Shown: one piece after another, positions 6,961-21,214 of the stretch
Layout: each line of letters opens with the position of its first letter
Numbering within the stretch: position 1 is the first letter of the stretch
NCBI GenBank assembly: GCA_020847915.1
Contig: JADLBE010000002.1
Span: 1 to 36,558 of the forward strand
Direction: 5' to 3'
DNA length: 36,558 nucleotides
Source of the DNA: Saprospiraceae bacterium
GTDB lineage: Bacteria > Bacteroidota > Bacteroidia > Chitinophagales > Saprospiraceae
Translations under genes and position numbers: made by a program
The notes under the pieces: generated by a model
Told to the model about the DNA's origin: nothing
The model's database searches: none
What the model saw: only the letters and a program-made list of their open reading frames with translations

Positions 6961-7034
6961 AATGCTGAATGCGGAATTTTCCCGACGAAAGTGAGGAAAT
7001 TTTGCTGAAGCAAGTGAATTCCGCATTCAACATT
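6961..7034. repeat. GAATGCGG-type inverted repeat between tRNAs
   Basis: AATGCTGAATGCGGAATT (6961-6978) pairs with AATTCCGCATTCAACATT (7017-7034) with one mismatch, and further GAATG/CATTC units extend on both sides. It lies between tRNA-Thr and tRNA-Tyr and would form a hairpin in the precursor transcript. Confidence 0.75.
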
Positions 7035-7055
7035 TCACATTCTACATTCGAAAAT

Positions 7056-7139
7056 GGGGGTGCCCCGGAGTTGGAGAGCCGGGCCAGACTGTAAATCTGG
7101 TGCTTTACTGCTGAGTAGGTTCGAATCCCACTACCCCCA
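7056..7139 (+). tRNA. tRNA-Tyr (anticodon GTA)
   Basis: Acceptor GGGGGTG/TACCCCC, anticodon arm CAGAC-TGTAAAT-CTG with GTA, and a long class II variable arm (GTGCTTTACTGCTGAG), as expected for bacterial tRNA-Tyr. One A-C mismatch in the T stem as I fold it. CCA is not encoded. Confidence 0.93.
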
Positions 7140-7140
7140 C

Positions 7141-7235
7141 CTTTTCGAATGCGGAAAGAAGAATACGGAATTTGGTCCCACATTTTGTTGGGATGACAAT
7201 CCGGCATTCAACATTCCGCATTCTGCATTCCTTTG
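7141..7235. repeat. Mixed repeat spacer between tRNA-Tyr and tRNA-Gly
   Basis: Contains GAATGCGGAA and GAATACGGAA on the left and their complements CATTCCGCATTCTGCATTC on the right, flanking one GTCCCACATTTTGTTGGGATGACAA unit. Two repeat families are therefore nested in one 95-bp spacer. Confidence 0.7.
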
Positions 7236-7308
7236 GCGGTGGTAGCTCAGTTGGTAGAGCGTCAGCCTTCCAAGCTGAATGTCGCGAGTTCGAATCTCGT
7301 CCGCCGCT
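7236..7308 (+). tRNA. tRNA-Gly (anticodon TCC)
   Basis: Acceptor GCGGTGG/CCGCCGC (one T-G pair), D arm GCTCAGTTGGTAGAGC, anticodon arm CAGC-CTTCCAA-GCTG with TCC, T arm GCGAGTTCGAATCTCGT. CCA is not encoded. Confidence 0.95.
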
Positions 7309-7357
7309 CTCCGTTTTTGTCGGCACTTTGCAAAGGCAGGTGGCGACAAAACATTTT

Positions 7358-7429
<72 letters not shown>

Positions 7430-7441
7430 CGAATAGCGAAT

Positions 7442-7516
7442 AGCGTTGTAGCTCAGTGGCAGAGCGGTCCGGCACTTGTGTCGGAAAGGTCGTGGGTTCA
7501 AAACCCATCAACGGTT
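7442..7516 (+). tRNA. Aberrant tRNA-like sequence, Thr(GGT)-related, abnormal anticodon arm
   Basis: The D arm (GCTCAGTGGCAGAGC), T arm (GTGGGTTCAAAACCCAT) and most of the acceptor (CGTTG/CAACG) match a tRNA, and the body closely resembles the preceding tRNA-Thr. The anticodon arm does not fit: TCCGGCACTTGTGTCGGA folds as a near-continuous helix, or as a 5-bp stem with an 8-nt loop CACTTGTG. Read that way the triplet could be TGT (Thr) or GTG (His). There is a G-G mismatch in the acceptor, two bases instead of one after the D stem, and a 6-nt variable region. It may be a decayed duplicate, an unusual tRNA or a structural RNA element ahead of tuf. Confidence 0.5.
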
Positions 7517-7557
7517 CCATATCATTTCACATAAATTGAATAAACATTTTCAAACCA

Positions 7558-8754
7558 ATGGCAAAAGAGACATTTGTTCGCAACAAGCCGCACGTAAATA
7601 TTGGCACGATCGGTCACGTAGACCACGGCAAAACAACGTTGACGGCTGCCATTACCTACGTACTTTCGCAAAAGGGTCTGGCTAAAAAGACGGACTACGC
7701 TGCCATTGATGCTGCTCCTGAAGAAAAAGAACGCGGTATCACCATCAATACGGCGCACGTCGAATACGAAACGTTGAAGCGTCACTACGCACACGTTGAC
7801 TGTCCGGGTCACGCTGACTACGTTAAAAACATGATCACAGGTGCCGCACAAATGGACGGCGCCATAGTTGTTTGCGCTGCAACTGACGGCCCAATGCCAC
7901 AGACGCGCGAGCACATCCTCCTCGCCCGCCAGGTAGGCGTTCCGCGTATCGTTGTTTTCATGAACAAAGTTGACCTGGTAGACGACCCGGAAATGCTTGA
8001 GCTCGTGGACATGGAACTTCGCGAACTGCTTAGCTCCTATGGCTTCGACGGCGACACCGCTTCCATCATCCAGGGTTCGGCTCTGAAAGCCCTCGAAGGC
8101 GATCCGACCTACTCGCAGCGCATCATGGACCTCATGGACGCTTGTGACAACGACATTCCGGACCCCGTTCGCGAAGTTGACAAGCCCTTCCTGATGCCGG
8201 TTGAAGACGTGTTCACCATCACAGGTCGCGGTACCGTAGCTACGGGCCGTATCGAACGTGGTGTTATCAACGTAGGCGATCCCGTTGAAATCATCGGTAT
8301 GATGAAAGAAAACGAAAAGCCTATGACTTCGACCATCACAGGTGTGGAAATGTTCCGCAAACTGCTCGATCGCGGTGAAGCTGGCGACAACGCCGGTCTC
8401 CTCCTCCGCGGTATTGAAAAAGAACAGATTAAGCGTGGTATGGTTATCTGCAAACCCGGCAGCGTTAAACCGCACAAGAGCTTCAAGTGCTCGGTTTACG
8501 TTCTGTCGAAAGAAGAAGGTGGCCGTCACACGCCATTCTTCAACGGATACCGCCCGCAGTTCTACTTCCGTACCACTGACGTAACTGGTGACGTTAAACT
8601 CCCGGTAAACGTTGAAATGGTAATGCCCGGTGACAACATCGAGCTGGAAGTAAAACTCCTGAACACCATCGCCCTCGAAAAAGGTCTCCGCTTCGCTATC
8701 CGCGAAGGTGGCCGTACAGTTGGCGCCGGACAGGTAACCGAGATCATCGACTAA
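7558..8754 (+). CDS. tuf: Elongation factor Tu
   Basis: A 398-residue translational GTPase that carries aminoacyl-tRNA to the ribosome. The GTPase domain has the P-loop GHVDHGKT (19-26), the switch I region ERGITIN, the DCPGH G3 motif, NKVD (G4) and a GSALKAL G5 region. Domains 2 and 3 follow with the conserved [20 protein letters not shown] and [24 protein letters not shown] blocks that contact the tRNA. Length is within the normal range. It sits in the tRNA-tuf-tRNA(Trp)-secE arrangement and is probably co-transcribed with the upstream tRNAs. Codon use is strongly biased, as expected for a highly expressed gene. Confidence 0.98.
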   Translation: MAKETFVRNKPHVNIGTIGHVDHGKTTLTAAITYVLSQKGLAKKTDYAAIDAAPEEKERGITINTAHVEYETLKRHYAHVDCPGHADYVKNMITGAAQMDGAIVVCAATDGPMPQTREHILLARQVGVPRIVVFMNKVDLVDDPEMLELVDMELRELLSSYGFDGDTASIIQGSALKALEGDPTYSQRIMDLMDACDNDIPDPVREVDKPFLMPVEDVFTITGRGTVATGRIERGVINVGDPVEIIGMMKENEKPMTSTITGVEMFRKLLDRGEAGDNAGLLLRGIEKEQIKRGMVICKPGSVKPHKSFKCSVYVLSKEEGGRHTPFFNGYRPQFYFRTTDVTGDVKLPVNVEMVMPGDNIELEVKLLNTIALEKGLRFAIREGGRTVGAGQVTEIID

Positions 8755-8772
8755 AATACAGTCATCAGTCAA

Positions 8773-8814
8773 CAGTCGACAGTCAACAGTTTTTTAACTG
8801 AGGACTGTCGACTG
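8773..8814. repeat. CAGTCGACAGT-type hairpin between tuf and tRNA-Trp
   Basis: CAGTCGACAGTCAACAGTT pairs with AACTGAGGACTGTCGACTG (two mismatches) around TTTT, and further ACTGTCGACT units follow to 8826. It begins 18 nt after the tuf stop. It could terminate weakly or mark a processing site between mRNA and tRNA. Confidence 0.75.
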
Positions 8815-8834
8815 GCGACTGTCGACTTTTATAC

Positions 8835-8910
8835 AGGGGCATAGCTCAATTGGTAGAGTGGAGGTCTCCAAAACCTCAGGCTGCGGGTTCGAGCCCTGCT
8901 GCCCCTGCCA
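8835..8910 (+). tRNA. tRNA-Trp (anticodon CCA)
   Basis: Acceptor AGGGGCA/TGCCCCT, D arm GCTCAATTGGTAGAGT, anticodon arm GAGGT-CTCCAAA-ACCTC with CCA, T arm GCGGGTTCGAGCCCTGC. The genomic sequence ends in GCCA, so the 3' CCA is encoded, unlike the other tRNAs of this window. Confidence 0.95.
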
Positions 8911-9026
8911 CCAAAAAAAAACACGTTTCCTGCCGTTCGTTGTGCCTATCCGGAACAACGAACTTTTTTAGCAATACAAAGCAGGTTGGAAACGCTACGA
9001 TCACAGCATAAAGATTGCCTTGCGCG

Positions 9027-9218
9027 ATGGAACGACTGACGCTTTACCTGAAAGAAAGCTACCACGAACTGGTAAAAAATGTATCCTGGCCCACCGCAGC
9101 CCAGCTGCAGGAAAGCACCATGGTGGTAATCGTTACCGCCGTGATACTTGCTTTGTTCATCTTCCTGATGGACGGTGCCTGCAATGCCATTATCGGCAGC
9201 CTTTACGGTACTTTCTAA
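9027..9218 (+). CDS. secE: Preprotein translocase subunit SecE
   Basis: A 63-residue single-span form of SecE, the clamp subunit of the SecYEG channel in the inner membrane. An amphipathic N-terminal helix (LTLYLKESYHELVKNVSWPT) contains the family's K-x-x-W-P motif, followed by one transmembrane helix (about 32-50, VVIVTAVILALFIFLMD). The ATG at 9027 is preferred to the TTG at 9015 because MERLTLYLKE is the normal start. It lies between tRNA-Trp and nusG as in most bacteria. Confidence 0.93.
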   Translation: MERLTLYLKESYHELVKNVSWPTAAQLQESTMVVIVTAVILALFIFLMDGACNAIIGSLYGTF

Positions 9219-9266
9219 CCATTGAATTCTCCCGATTCCTCCCCCAAGGCATCCTTCCCAGCTACC

Positions 9267-9854
9267 ATGAGTAAAGAGAAAGAAACGCTCGGCGCCGCAA
9301 AAGTGCCAAGTACCGAAAAGAAGTGGTACTCCCTGCGCGTGATCAGCGGTAAGGAGAAAAAAATCAAGGAACGTATCGACCATGAAATCGATCGGTCCGG
9401 CTGGAAGGAAATTGTCTTTCAGGTGATTGTTCCTACTGAAAAGGTATACAAAATCCGCAATGGCAAAAAAGTGGTTCAGGAACGCAACCTGCTTCCCGGC
9501 TACATTCTGATCGAAGCCATTGGCCAAAAACTGAACGGTGACGTCGCTAAAATCATCAGCGATATTCCCAATGTTATTCACTTTTTGGGCAAAGAAGTAC
9601 CCATCCCGATGACCCAGGTTGAAGCCAACCGGTTGTTGGGCAAAGTTGATGAAAGCAGCGAAGCCGGGGAAACCATGGTTGAGCCTTTCCTCATCGGCGA
9701 AACTGTTAAAATCATCGATGGACCGTTTACCGACTTTGTCGGCGACATCCAGGAAGTGAACGAAGAGAAGAAAAAAATTAAGGTGATCGTCAAAATTTTC
9801 GGACGAGGCACCGAGGTTGAACTGAACTTCATGCAAGTAGAAAAAATAAGCTGA
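9267..9854 (+). CDS. nusG: Transcription termination/antitermination factor NusG
   Basis: About 195 residues. The NGN domain (about 19-125) begins [18 protein letters not shown] and contains the RNAP-contact region [10 protein letters not shown]; the C-terminal KOW domain (about 138-195) begins [17 protein letters not shown]. It binds RNA polymerase across the clamp and links it to Rho or to ribosomal protein S10. The ATG at 9267 is preferred to the TTG at 9222, since the extra segment is poorly conserved in character. It is followed by a 140-nt spacer that contains a small hairpin (GTCCG...CGGAC) and the palindrome AAAACCGGTTTT before rplK. Confidence 0.94.
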   Translation: MSKEKETLGAAKVPSTEKKWYSLRVISGKEKKIKERIDHEIDRSGWKEIVFQVIVPTEKVYKIRNGKKVVQERNLLPGYILIEAIGQKLNGDVAKIISDIPNVIHFLGKEVPIPMTQVEANRLLGKVDESSEAGETMVEPFLIGETVKIIDGPFTDFVGDIQEVNEEKKKIKVIVKIFGRGTEVELNFMQVEKIS

Positions 9855-9994
9855 TTTGGCCAAGGGGCCACGGTCGATGTCCGCTTCTCCCGGACACGCT
9901 TCCATCAGACCTCGCCCTACCGCCCTTCGGCAACATTCATACCAGCTTACCTTCAAAATCAGGCCTTAAAACCGGTTTTGTAAATGCAAAAACA

Positions 9995-10444
9995 ATGGCA
10001 AAAGAAGTTGATGTTTATATCAAACTCCAGGTGAAAGGCGGACAGGCTAACCCTGCCCCCCCAATCGGTCCGGCTCTCGGTTCGAAAGGTGTTAACATCA
10101 TGGAGTTCTGCAAGCGTTTCAATGCGCAAACCCAGGAGCAAATTGGCAAGGTATTGCCGGTGATCATTCAGGTGTATAAAGACAAAACCTTTGACTTTAT
10201 CATCAAAACCCCACCAGCAGCTATCCAGCTTTTCGAAGCTTCCAAACTTGCTGTGGGCAAAGGCTCGCCGGAACCCAACCGTAAAAAAGTGGGCACCGTA
10301 ACCTGGGAACAGGTACAGGCCATTGCAGAAGCCAAAATGCCCGACCTTAACTGCTTCACCGTAGAATCGGCCATGAAAATGATCGCCGGTACTGCGCGCA
10401 GCATGGGTTTGAGCATCACCGGTACACCACCGTGGGATAACTAA
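9995..10444 (+). CDS. rplK: 50S ribosomal protein L11
   Basis: A 149-residue protein of the GTPase-associated centre of the large subunit. The N-terminal domain contains the proline-rich [21 protein letters not shown] hinge, and the C-terminal RNA-binding domain shows [17 protein letters not shown] and the C-terminal GTARSMGL. It is the standard length. Neighbour order nusG-rplK-rplA is conserved. Confidence 0.97.
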   Translation: MAKEVDVYIKLQVKGGQANPAPPIGPALGSKGVNIMEFCKRFNAQTQEQIGKVLPVIIQVYKDKTFDFIIKTPPAAIQLFEASKLAVGKGSPEPNRKKVGTVTWEQVQAIAEAKMPDLNCFTVESAMKMIAGTARSMGLSITGTPPWDN

Positions 10445-10560
10445 TTCAGTCGGTTAGTCTGTTAGTCAGTTGGTCGGTTAGTCAAAAAAAGTATGACTAA
10501 CCGACCAACTGACTAACCGACCAACCGACTAACCGACCAACCGACTAACCGACCAACAGA
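10445..10560. repeat. GGTTAGTC/GACTAACC short-period repeats with a 23-bp hairpin
   Basis: GTTAGTCAGTTGGTCGGTTAGTC (10461-10483) is exactly complementary to 10495-10517, with AAAAAAAGTAT as loop. After the hairpin, GACCAACCGACTAACC units continue to 10560. It lies between the rplK stop and the rplA leader. The same unit family forms the tract directly before hisDC at 30803-30930. Confidence 0.85.
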
Positions 10561-10614
10561 CCAAACAAGGGAGTTCCGCCCAACGGAACGTTTAACCTTA
10601 AATAGTATTTTTCA

Positions 10615-11310
10615 ATGGCACAAATTACAAAAAAACGTAAAGTCGTTGATGCCAAGGTTGACCGCGACAAGCTTTACAGCTTGACTGACGCCATGTCGCT
10701 CGTTAAAGAGGTCAATACGACGAAATTCAACGCTTCGGTAGACGTACACGTGCGTCTCGGCGTCGATCCCCGCAAAGCCGACCAGGCCCTGCGCGGTACG
10801 GTGTCGCTTCCTCACGGTACGGGTAAAACCAAACGTGTACTCGTGTTTTGTACCCCCGACAAAGAAGCCGATGCCAAAGCAGCAGGCGCCGATTTCGTGG
10901 GTCTCGACGAGTACATCCAAAAAGTTAGCGAAGGCTGGATGGACATCGATGTGATCATCGCCACCCCCAACGTTATGGCTCAACTCGGTAAGGTTGCACG
11001 TATCCTCGGCCCACGCGGCCTGATGCCCAACCCTAAAACCGGTACCGTTACCAACGACATCGCTTCGGCCGTGTCGGAGGTTAAAAAAGGTAAAATTGCT
11101 TTCCGCGTCGACAAGTTCGGTATCGTACACGCTTCCATCGGTCGCGTATCGTTTACGCCGGACCAACTCACCGAAAACGCCCACGAACTCATCGCCACCC
11201 TGGTGCGCATGAAGCCTTCAACGGCCAAAGGTGTTTACATGAAGACGATCGCCGTGGCCAGCACCATGAGCCCGGGCATTATGGTTGATCCGAAATCCGT
11301 CAAAGTTTAA
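10615..11310 (+). CDS. rplA: 50S ribosomal protein L1
   Basis: A 231-residue L1-stalk protein with the usual domain I/II arrangement: the [20 protein letters not shown] strand, the [13 protein letters not shown] motif and the conserved [16 protein letters not shown] loop. It binds 23S rRNA and in many bacteria represses its own operon by binding mRNA. The usual rplK-rplA spacer is here enlarged to 170 nt by tandem repeats, which would alter any L1-binding leader; this last point is inference. Confidence 0.97.
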   Translation: MAQITKKRKVVDAKVDRDKLYSLTDAMSLVKEVNTTKFNASVDVHVRLGVDPRKADQALRGTVSLPHGTGKTKRVLVFCTPDKEADAKAAGADFVGLDEYIQKVSEGWMDIDVIIATPNVMAQLGKVARILGPRGLMPNPKTGTVTNDIASAVSEVKKGKIAFRVDKFGIVHASIGRVSFTPDQLTENAHELIATLVRMKPSTAKGVYMKTIAVASTMSPGIMVDPKSVKV

Positions 11311-11356
11311 GCCCGAACTCTTCCACTTTTTCCAACATCTCAATTTCACATAAGAA

Positions 11357-11884
11357 ATGACCAGAGAAGAAAAAACCTCCGCCATCGCGGAATTGAAGGA
11401 AGAGCTCGGCAGCACGCCGTTCTTTTACCTGACCGATTCCTCGACCCTGTCGGTGGCTAAAATCAATAAGCTCCGCCGGATGTGCTTCGAAAAAGGCATT
11501 ACGATGAAGGTTGCCAAAAACACCCTGATTCAAAAAGCCCTCGAAAACGAACCGGAAAGCAAAGGCTACAGCGCACTTTTCAGCGCCCTCGCCGGTCCGA
11601 CCACCATCATGATCTCCGACAACCCGAAAGCACCTGCCAAGCTGCTGGAAGAATTCCGCAAAACGGAAGAACGTCCGCTGCTGAAAGCTGCTTACATCGA
11701 TTCGTCGGTTTTCCTGGGCGACGACCAACTCAAAGCCCTTACGCAACTGAAGAGCAAAGACGAGATGATCGGTGAGATCATCGGCCTGCTCCAGTCGCCA
11801 GCAAAACGCCTCGCCAGCCAAATTACGGCTACCGGAACCAAAATCGCCGGTATCGTCAAAACGCTGGAAGAACGCCCGCAGTAA
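11357..11884 (+). CDS. rplJ: 50S ribosomal protein L10
   Basis: A 175-residue protein that anchors the L7/L12 stalk. The N-terminal rRNA-binding part contains VAKNTLIQKAL and GPTTIMISDNPKAPAK, and the C-terminal helix (GLLQSPAKRLASQITATGTKIAGIVKTLEE) is where L12 dimers bind. Length is typical. It starts 46 nt after rplA. Confidence 0.95.
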   Translation: MTREEKTSAIAELKEELGSTPFFYLTDSSTLSVAKINKLRRMCFEKGITMKVAKNTLIQKALENEPESKGYSALFSALAGPTTIMISDNPKAPAKLLEEFRKTEERPLLKAAYIDSSVFLGDDQLKALTQLKSKDEMIGEIIGLLQSPAKRLASQITATGTKIAGIVKTLEERPQ

Positions 11885-11910
11885 GGACCAGGAGTCGGAA
11901 CAGCATGCAG

Positions 11911-11972
11911 ATCCCACGCTTCGCTGGGATGATAAATTCTGCATTCCACATTCCGCACTCCGCATTCCACTA
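11911..11972. repeat. Repeat block between rplJ and rplL
   Basis: One GATCCCACGCTTCGCTGGGATGAT unit followed by GCATTCCACATTCCGCACTCCGCATTCCA, that is, the GGATGACA family next to the GAATGCGG family. The same pairing is seen at 7141-7235 between tRNAs. Confidence 0.75.
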
Positions 11973-12064
11973 TGGCTTCCAAGTACGCACAATACGTGTT
12001 CCAACCCTATTGAACCGCTTTTTTCACCATTTTTCGCACAAAAAACATTTTAAAAATTACAACC

Positions 12065-12442
12065 ATGGCAGATCTTAAAGTACTGGCCGAATCGCTCGTG
12101 AACCTCACGATCAAAGAAGCCAACGAACTGGCCAATATCCTGAAAGATGACTACGGTATCGAACCTGCTGCTGCTGCTGTAGCTGTAGCTGCTGCACCTT
12201 CCGGTGACGCTGCCGCTGCTCCTGCTGAGCAAACCGAGTTCGACGTGATCCTCAAAGACGCCGGCGCCAACAAGCTGAACGTTGTTAAAGAGGTGAAGAA
12301 CCTGCTCGGACTGGGCCTCAAAGAAGCCAAAGACCTCGTTGACGGCGCTCCAAGCCCCCTCAAAAACGGTGTAGGCAAAGCTGAAGCTGATTCCCTGAAA
12401 ACAGCCCTCGAAGCTGCAGGCGCGGTTGTAGAAGTCAAGTAA
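12065..12442 (+). CDS. rplL: 50S ribosomal protein L7/L12
   Basis: A 125-residue stalk protein. The N-terminal dimerisation region (about 1-35) is followed by an Ala-rich flexible hinge (about 37-58) and the globular C-terminal domain with [20 protein letters not shown] and [16 protein letters not shown], which recruits translation factor GTPases. Normal length. A 180-nt spacer with repeats precedes it and a 292-nt spacer with two hairpins follows before rpoB. Confidence 0.97.
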   Translation: MADLKVLAESLVNLTIKEANELANILKDDYGIEPAAAAVAVAAAPSGDAAAAPAEQTEFDVILKDAGANKLNVVKEVKNLLGLGLKEAKDLVDGAPSPLKNGVGKAEADSLKTALEAAGAVVEVK

Positions 12443-12734
12443 GAATTGTTGTTCCGCCTCGGCGCGATACCATGCGCTCCGTCGTTTTCCAACAAATTCT
12501 TATACGATTTCGCAACCTCCATGCTAGGATTTAGGTTCCATACAAGATAGTTCAAAGGCTTAACGCGCCTTCCGCATGCCGGAAGCGCGTTAAGCCTGTA
12601 TTTGTCTGTACCAAACAGTTTTTGAACTTTCTTAGGTTTCATTACGTTTATAGGGTTGGCCCATCGGCCGCCCGACTGCCGGTGAAAGCACCGGCACTTC
12701 TGCAAATTCAGCACACAAGCACATTTTGCACAAA
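12443..12734 (+). promoter_or_regulatory. rplL-rpoB spacer with two hairpins (possible attenuator)
   Basis: The 292-nt spacer holds no ORF of note. Two strong hairpins are visible: AGGCTTAACGCG(C)CTTCCG...CGGAAGCGCGTTAAGCCT (12556-12597, 18 bp with one bulged C, followed by only a weak T-rich stretch TGTATTTGTCTG) and TGCCGGTG-AAAG-CACCGGCA (12677-12696, perfect 8 bp). Partial termination or processing between ribosomal protein and polymerase genes is known in enterobacteria; a similar role here is inference. Confidence 0.55.
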
Positions 12735-15700
12735 ATGACCAATAACGGCATCTCCAACGGGGCAGTCACCAAAACAGGCGTTCAAGACCGCGTCAACTTC
12801 GGTAAAATTCGCCTCGCCGGTCACTATCCTGACCTCCTCGAAATTCAGCTCAAGTCCTTCCAGGAGTTTTTCCAGCTTGAAACAACACCCGAAAACCGCG
12901 CCACCGAAGGCCTTTACAAGGTGTTTAAAGAAAATTTCCCCATCACCGATGCGCGGAACATTTTTAACCTGGAATTCCTCGACTATTTCGTCGACCCGCC
13001 GCGCTACACCATAGACGAGTGTATGCAGCGTGGCCTCACCTATTCGGTGCCTCTGAAAGCCAAATTGCGACTTTCATGCAACGATGAAGAACACATCGAC
13101 TTCCAGACGATTGTGCAGGACGTATTCCTCGGCAACATTCCGTACATGACGCCGAAAGGCACTTTTGTCATCAACGGCGCCGAACGCGTCATCGTTTCCC
13201 AATTGCACCGCTCCCCGGGCGTATTCTTCGGCCAAAGCTACCACCCCAACGGTACGAAGATCTACAGCGCACGTGTGATCCCTTTCAAAGGGGCCTGGAT
13301 GGAGTTTGCCACCGACATCAACCTGGTCATGTACGCGTACATCGACCGTAAGAAAAAGTTTCCTGTCACCACGCTCCTGCGGGCCATCGGTTTCGATACC
13401 GATAAGGCCATCCTCGACCTGTTCAACCTGGCCGACGAAATCGCATGCACCCGCGAAAACCTCGAAGGTAGCATCGGTCGCAAACTCGCCGCTCGGGTTC
13501 TGAAAACCTGGACGGAAGACTTCGTGGACGAAGACACCGGTGAAGTGGTAACCATCGAACGCAACGAGATCATCCTCGAACGCGACACCGTGCTCGATGA
13601 AGAAAACATCGAACTCATCCTCGATGCCAGTACCACCACCATCATCCTGCAACGTACCGACATCGACGAGGACTTCTCGATCATCTACAATACGCTGCAA
13701 AAAGACCCGACTTCGAGCGAACTCGAAGCCGTAACATACATCTACCGACAGCTGCGCGGTTCCGATCCCCCGGATGATGAAACCGCCCGCGGTATCATCG
13801 ACAAACTCTTCTTCTCCGACAAACGTTACAACCTCGGTGAAGTAGGACGTTTCAAGATCAACCGCAAGCTGCTTCTTGATATCCCCGACGACAACCTCGT
13901 ACTCACGAAGGAAGACATCATCTCCATCGTGCGCTACATCGTTAGTCTGATCAACAACAAAGCGGAGATCGACGACATCGACCACCTCTCCAACCGCCGC
14001 GTACGTACCGTGGGCGAACAACTCTACGCCCAGTTCGGCGTAGGTCTCGCCCGTATGGCCCGTACCATCCGCGAACGTATGAACGTACGTGACAACGAGG
14101 TGTTCACCCCCGTCGACCTCATCAACGCCCGCACGCTTTCGTCGGTCATCAACTCGTTCTTTGGTACCAGCCAACTTTCGCAGTTCCTCGACCAAACGAA
14201 CCCGCTGTCGGAAATCACCCACAAACGCCGCATCTCGGCACTCGGACCAGGTGGTCTGAGCCGCGAACGTGCAGGCTTTGAGGTGCGCGACGTACACTAC
14301 TCCCACTACGGCCGCCTGTGCACCATCGAAACGCCGGAAGGACCAAACATCGGTCTGATCTCGACGTTGTGCACACACGCCAAGATCAATAAAATGGGCT
14401 TCCTCGAAACCCCTTACCGCCGCGTATCCAGCGGTAAAGTGGTGCTCGAAGGCGATGTGGAATACCTGTCGGCCGAAGCGGAAGACTATATGAAGATCGC
14501 TCAGGCCAACTCGCCTGTTGATGAAAAAGGCGCCTTCCTGCAAGACCGCGTAAAAGCGCGCGAACACGGCGACTTCCCCATCCTCGGTCCGGAAGAACTC
14601 GAATACATCGACGTAGCTCCGAACCAGATTGTAGGTGTGTCGGCTTCGCTGATTCCATTCCTTGAGAATGACGACGCCAACCGCGCCCTGATGGGATCGA
14701 ACATGCAACGTCAGGCCGTTCCGCTCATCCGCCCGCACTCGCCGGTGGTGGGTACCGGTCTGGAAGCCAAAGTAGCCCGCGACAGCCGCATGCTCATCAA
14801 CGCCGAAGGCGGTGGTGTGGTGGAATACGTGGACGCCAACGAAATCGTCATCCACTACGACCGCACCGAAGAAGATCAGCTCGTGTCGTTTGAAGATGCC
14901 CGCAAAACGTACAAACTGACCAAGTTTATGCGTACCAACCAGGGCACCTGCATCAACCTGAAACCCATCGTTCGCCGCGGCCAGCGTGTGGAAGAAGGCG
15001 ACATCCTTTGCGAAGGTTATGCAACTGAAAACGGCGAACTCGCCCTCGGACAAAACCTGAAAGTGGCCTTCATGCCCTGGAAAGGTTACAACTTCGAAGA
15101 TGCCATCGTACTTTCTGAACGTGTAGTTCAGGAAGACGTGTTCACCTCCATCCACATCGAACACTTCGAACTCGACGTGCGCGATACCAAACTGGGTGAA
15201 GAAGAACTTACGGCCGACATCCCGAACGTAAGCGAAGAAGCTACGAAGGACCTCGACGAAAACGGTATCGTGCGCATCGGCGCATGGGCCAAAGAAGGCG
15301 ATATCCTTATCGGTAAAATCACACCGAAAGGCGAAACCGATCCCACCCCGGAGGAAAAACTGCTGCGCGCCATCTTCGGCGACAAAGCAGGCGACGTAAA
15401 AGACGCTTCCCTCAAAGTACCACCGAGCATCGGTGGTGTGGTGATCGACAAACAGCTTTTCGCCCGCGCCAAAAAGGATAAAATCCAGAAAGAACAGGAA
15501 AAAGCCCTGCTCGACAAACTCGACGACGAACACGCCGTAGCCATCAACAACCTGAAGACCATCCTCATCGATAAACTGCTCGTCCTGGTGAAAGACAAAG
15601 TCACCAACGGCATCCGCAGCATCTACGGCGAGGAAATGGCTCCCAAAGGCACCAAACTGACGGCGCAGGTACTTCGCGATACCATCGACTACAGCCAGGT

Positions 15701-16574
15701 GGATTACACCAACTGGACCAGCGAAAAAGGCGTTAACCAATTGATCGCCCGCCTGCTGCACAACTACAGCATCAAGGTGAACGAAGAAGTTGGCCGCTAC
15801 AAACGTGAGAAGTTCAACATCAGCATCGGTGACGAATTGCCCGCAGGCGTGCTCAAACTTGCCAAGGTATACCTTGCCAAAAAACGCAAGCTTAAAGTAG
15901 GTGACAAACTCGCCGGTCGCCACGGTAACAAAGGTATCGTGAGCCGTATCGTACGTATGGAAGACATGCCTTTCCTCGAGGACGGCACCCCGGTAGACGT
16001 GGTGCTCAACCCGCTGGGTGTACCTTCCCGTATGAACCTGGGTCAGATCTTCGAAACCGTACTCGGTTGGGCAGGTGAACGTCTCGGACTTAAATTCGCT
16101 ACCCCCATCTTCGACGGCGCCAAAACGCACGAAGTTGAGGAATGGATCGAAAAAGCAGGTCTGCCAAGCCTCGGACAAACGTACCTGTCCGACGGTGAAA
16201 CCGGCGACCGATTCCACCAGAAGGCCACCGTGGGCGTGATTTACATGCTCAAACTTAGCCACATGGTAGACGATAAGATGCACGCCCGTTCCATCGGACC
16301 ATACTCGCTCATCACTCAGCAGCCGCTCGGCGGTAAAGCTCAGTTCGGTGGCCAGCGTTTTGGTGAGATGGAGGTTTGGGCCCTCGAAGCATACGGAGCT
16401 GCCAACATCCTGCAGGAATTGCTCACCTACAAATCCGATGATATTCAAGGCCGCGCCAAGGCCTACGAAGCCATCGTGAAGGGCGACAACCTGCCGGAAG
16501 CCAACATTCCTGAATCGTTCAATGTACTTCTGCATGAACTCAGGGGCCTGGCACTCGACGTGAAGTTTGAATAA
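12735..16574 (+). CDS. rpoB: DNA-directed RNA polymerase subunit beta
   Basis: About 1279 residues, one continuous frame. Fork and rifampicin-pocket sequence is [19 protein letters not shown] then [12 protein letters not shown] (about 475-505), with the Asp, His and Ser found in rifampicin-sensitive enzymes; [13 protein letters not shown] follows. Further conserved blocks are [19 protein letters not shown], the switch region [15 protein letters not shown] and the C-terminal [25 protein letters not shown] use the ATG at 12735, not the TTG at 12726. A separate gene from rpoC, as in most bacteria. Confidence 0.98.
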   Translation: MTNNGISNGAVTKTGVQDRVNFGKIRLAGHYPDLLEIQLKSFQEFFQLETTPENRATEGLYKVFKENFPITDARNIFNLEFLDYFVDPPRYTIDECMQRGLTYSVPLKAKLRLSCNDEEHIDFQTIVQDVFLGNIPYMTPKGTFVINGAERVIVSQLHRSPGVFFGQSYHPNGTKIYSARVIPFKGAWMEFATDINLVMYAYIDRKKKFPVTTLLRAIGFDTDKAILDLFNLADEIACTRENLEGSIGRKLAARVLKTWTEDFVDEDTGEVVTIERNEIILERDTVLDEENIELILDASTTTIILQRTDIDEDFSIIYNTLQKDPTSSELEAVTYIYRQLRGSDPPDDETARGIIDKLFFSDKRYNLGEVGRFKINRKLLLDIPDDNLVLTKEDIISIVRYIVSLINNKAEIDDIDHLSNRRVRTVGEQLYAQFGVGLARMARTIRERMNVRDNEVFTPVDLINARTLSSVINSFFGTSQLSQFLDQTNPLSEITHKRRISALGPGGLSRERAGFEVRDVHYSHYGRLCTIETPEGPNIGLISTLCTHAKINKMGFLETPYRRVSSGKVVLEGDVEYLSAEAEDYMKIAQANSPVDEKGAFLQDRVKAREHGDFPILGPEELEYIDVAPNQIVGVSASLIPFLENDDANRALMGSNMQRQAVPLIRPHSPVVGTGLEAKVARDSRMLINAEGGGVVEYVDANEIVIHYDRTEEDQLVSFEDARKTYKLTKFMRTNQGTCINLKPIVRRGQRVEEGDILCEGYATENGELALGQNLKVAFMPWKGYNFEDAIVLSERVVQEDVFTSIHIEHFELDVRDTKLGEEELTADIPNVSEEATKDLDENGIVRIGAWAKEGDILIGKITPKGETDPTPEEKLLRAIFGDKAGDVKDASLKVPPSIGGVVIDKQLFARAKKDKIQKEQEKALLDKLDDEHAVAINNLKTILIDKLLVLVKDKVTNGIRSIYGEEMAPKGTKLTAQVLRDTIDYSQVDYTNWTSEKGVNQLIARLLHNYSIKVNEEVGRYKREKFNISIGDELPAGVLKLAKVYLAKKRKLKVGDKLAGRHGNKGIVSRIVRMEDMPFLEDGTPVDVVLNPLGVPSRMNLGQIFETVLGWAGERLGLKFATPIFDGAKTHEVEEWIEKAGLPSLGQTYLSDGETGDRFHQKATVGVIYMLKLSHMVDDKMHARSIGPYSLITQQPLGGKAQFGGQRFGEMEVWALEAYGAANILQELLTYKSDDIQGRAKAYEAIVKGDNLPEANIPESFNVLLHELRGLALDVKFE

Positions 16575-16576
16575 GC

Positions 16577-16656
16577 AACGTTGATCGTTGTCGGTTTTGA
16601 CTGTTCAAATCTGAAAAGTCAAAATCGACAACGGCCAACGAAAGAAAGATCAACGT
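16577..16656. repeat. Nested inverted repeat between rpoB and rpoC
   Basis: The outer arms are AACGTTGATC and GATCAACGTT; the inner arms are GTTGTCGGTTTTGACT and AGTCAAAATCGACAAC (one G-T pair). Both lie in the 106-nt rpoB-rpoC spacer, followed by AACAACGAACAAAGAAAC up to the rpoC start. Confidence 0.75.
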
Positions 16657-16680
16657 TCAAAGAACAACGAACAAAGAAAC

Positions 16681-20988
<4,308 letters not shown>

Positions 20989-21011
20989 AACAGTTTTGTT
21001 TAAAAATAGTA

Positions 21012-21045
21012 AGAGCCGCTCCGATGTTTCGGGGCGGCTCTTTTT
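21012..21045 (+). terminator. Intrinsic terminator of the rpoBC operon
   Basis: AGAGCCGCTCCG pairs with CGGGGCGGCTCT (one T-G pair) around ATGTTT, followed by TTTT. The left arm and loop resemble the terminator at 286-309 (GCCGCTCCGGG...CGGGGCGGC), so the two may share a common origin. Confidence 0.9.
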
Positions 21046-21214
21046 GAATGGGGAATTTTTTAAATGTGGAATGCGGAATGCATTTTTGTAGTGCTTATGG
21101 GTTTGTTGGAATGACAATTCAAAAAGTACTACAAACTTTTCGGATATTTGGAACTTTGCGGTCATGCAACGACAACCTCATAGACAACAAATAAACACAA
21201 ACAATTAAACGAAT

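Noticed and set aside
7522-8772. 416-codon minus-strand ORF opposite tuf
   Set aside because: Shadow of the highly biased tuf gene; no start context or motif.
14158-14300. Possible rifampicin-resistance changes in rpoB
   Set aside because: The pocket residues (Asp, His, Ser positions) are those of sensitive enzymes.
13074-16535. 1153-codon minus-strand ORF opposite rpoB
   Set aside because: It is the antisense of rpoB. Strong codon bias removes stops in that frame. The translation has no domain-like pattern, and rpoB motifs on the plus strand are unambiguous.
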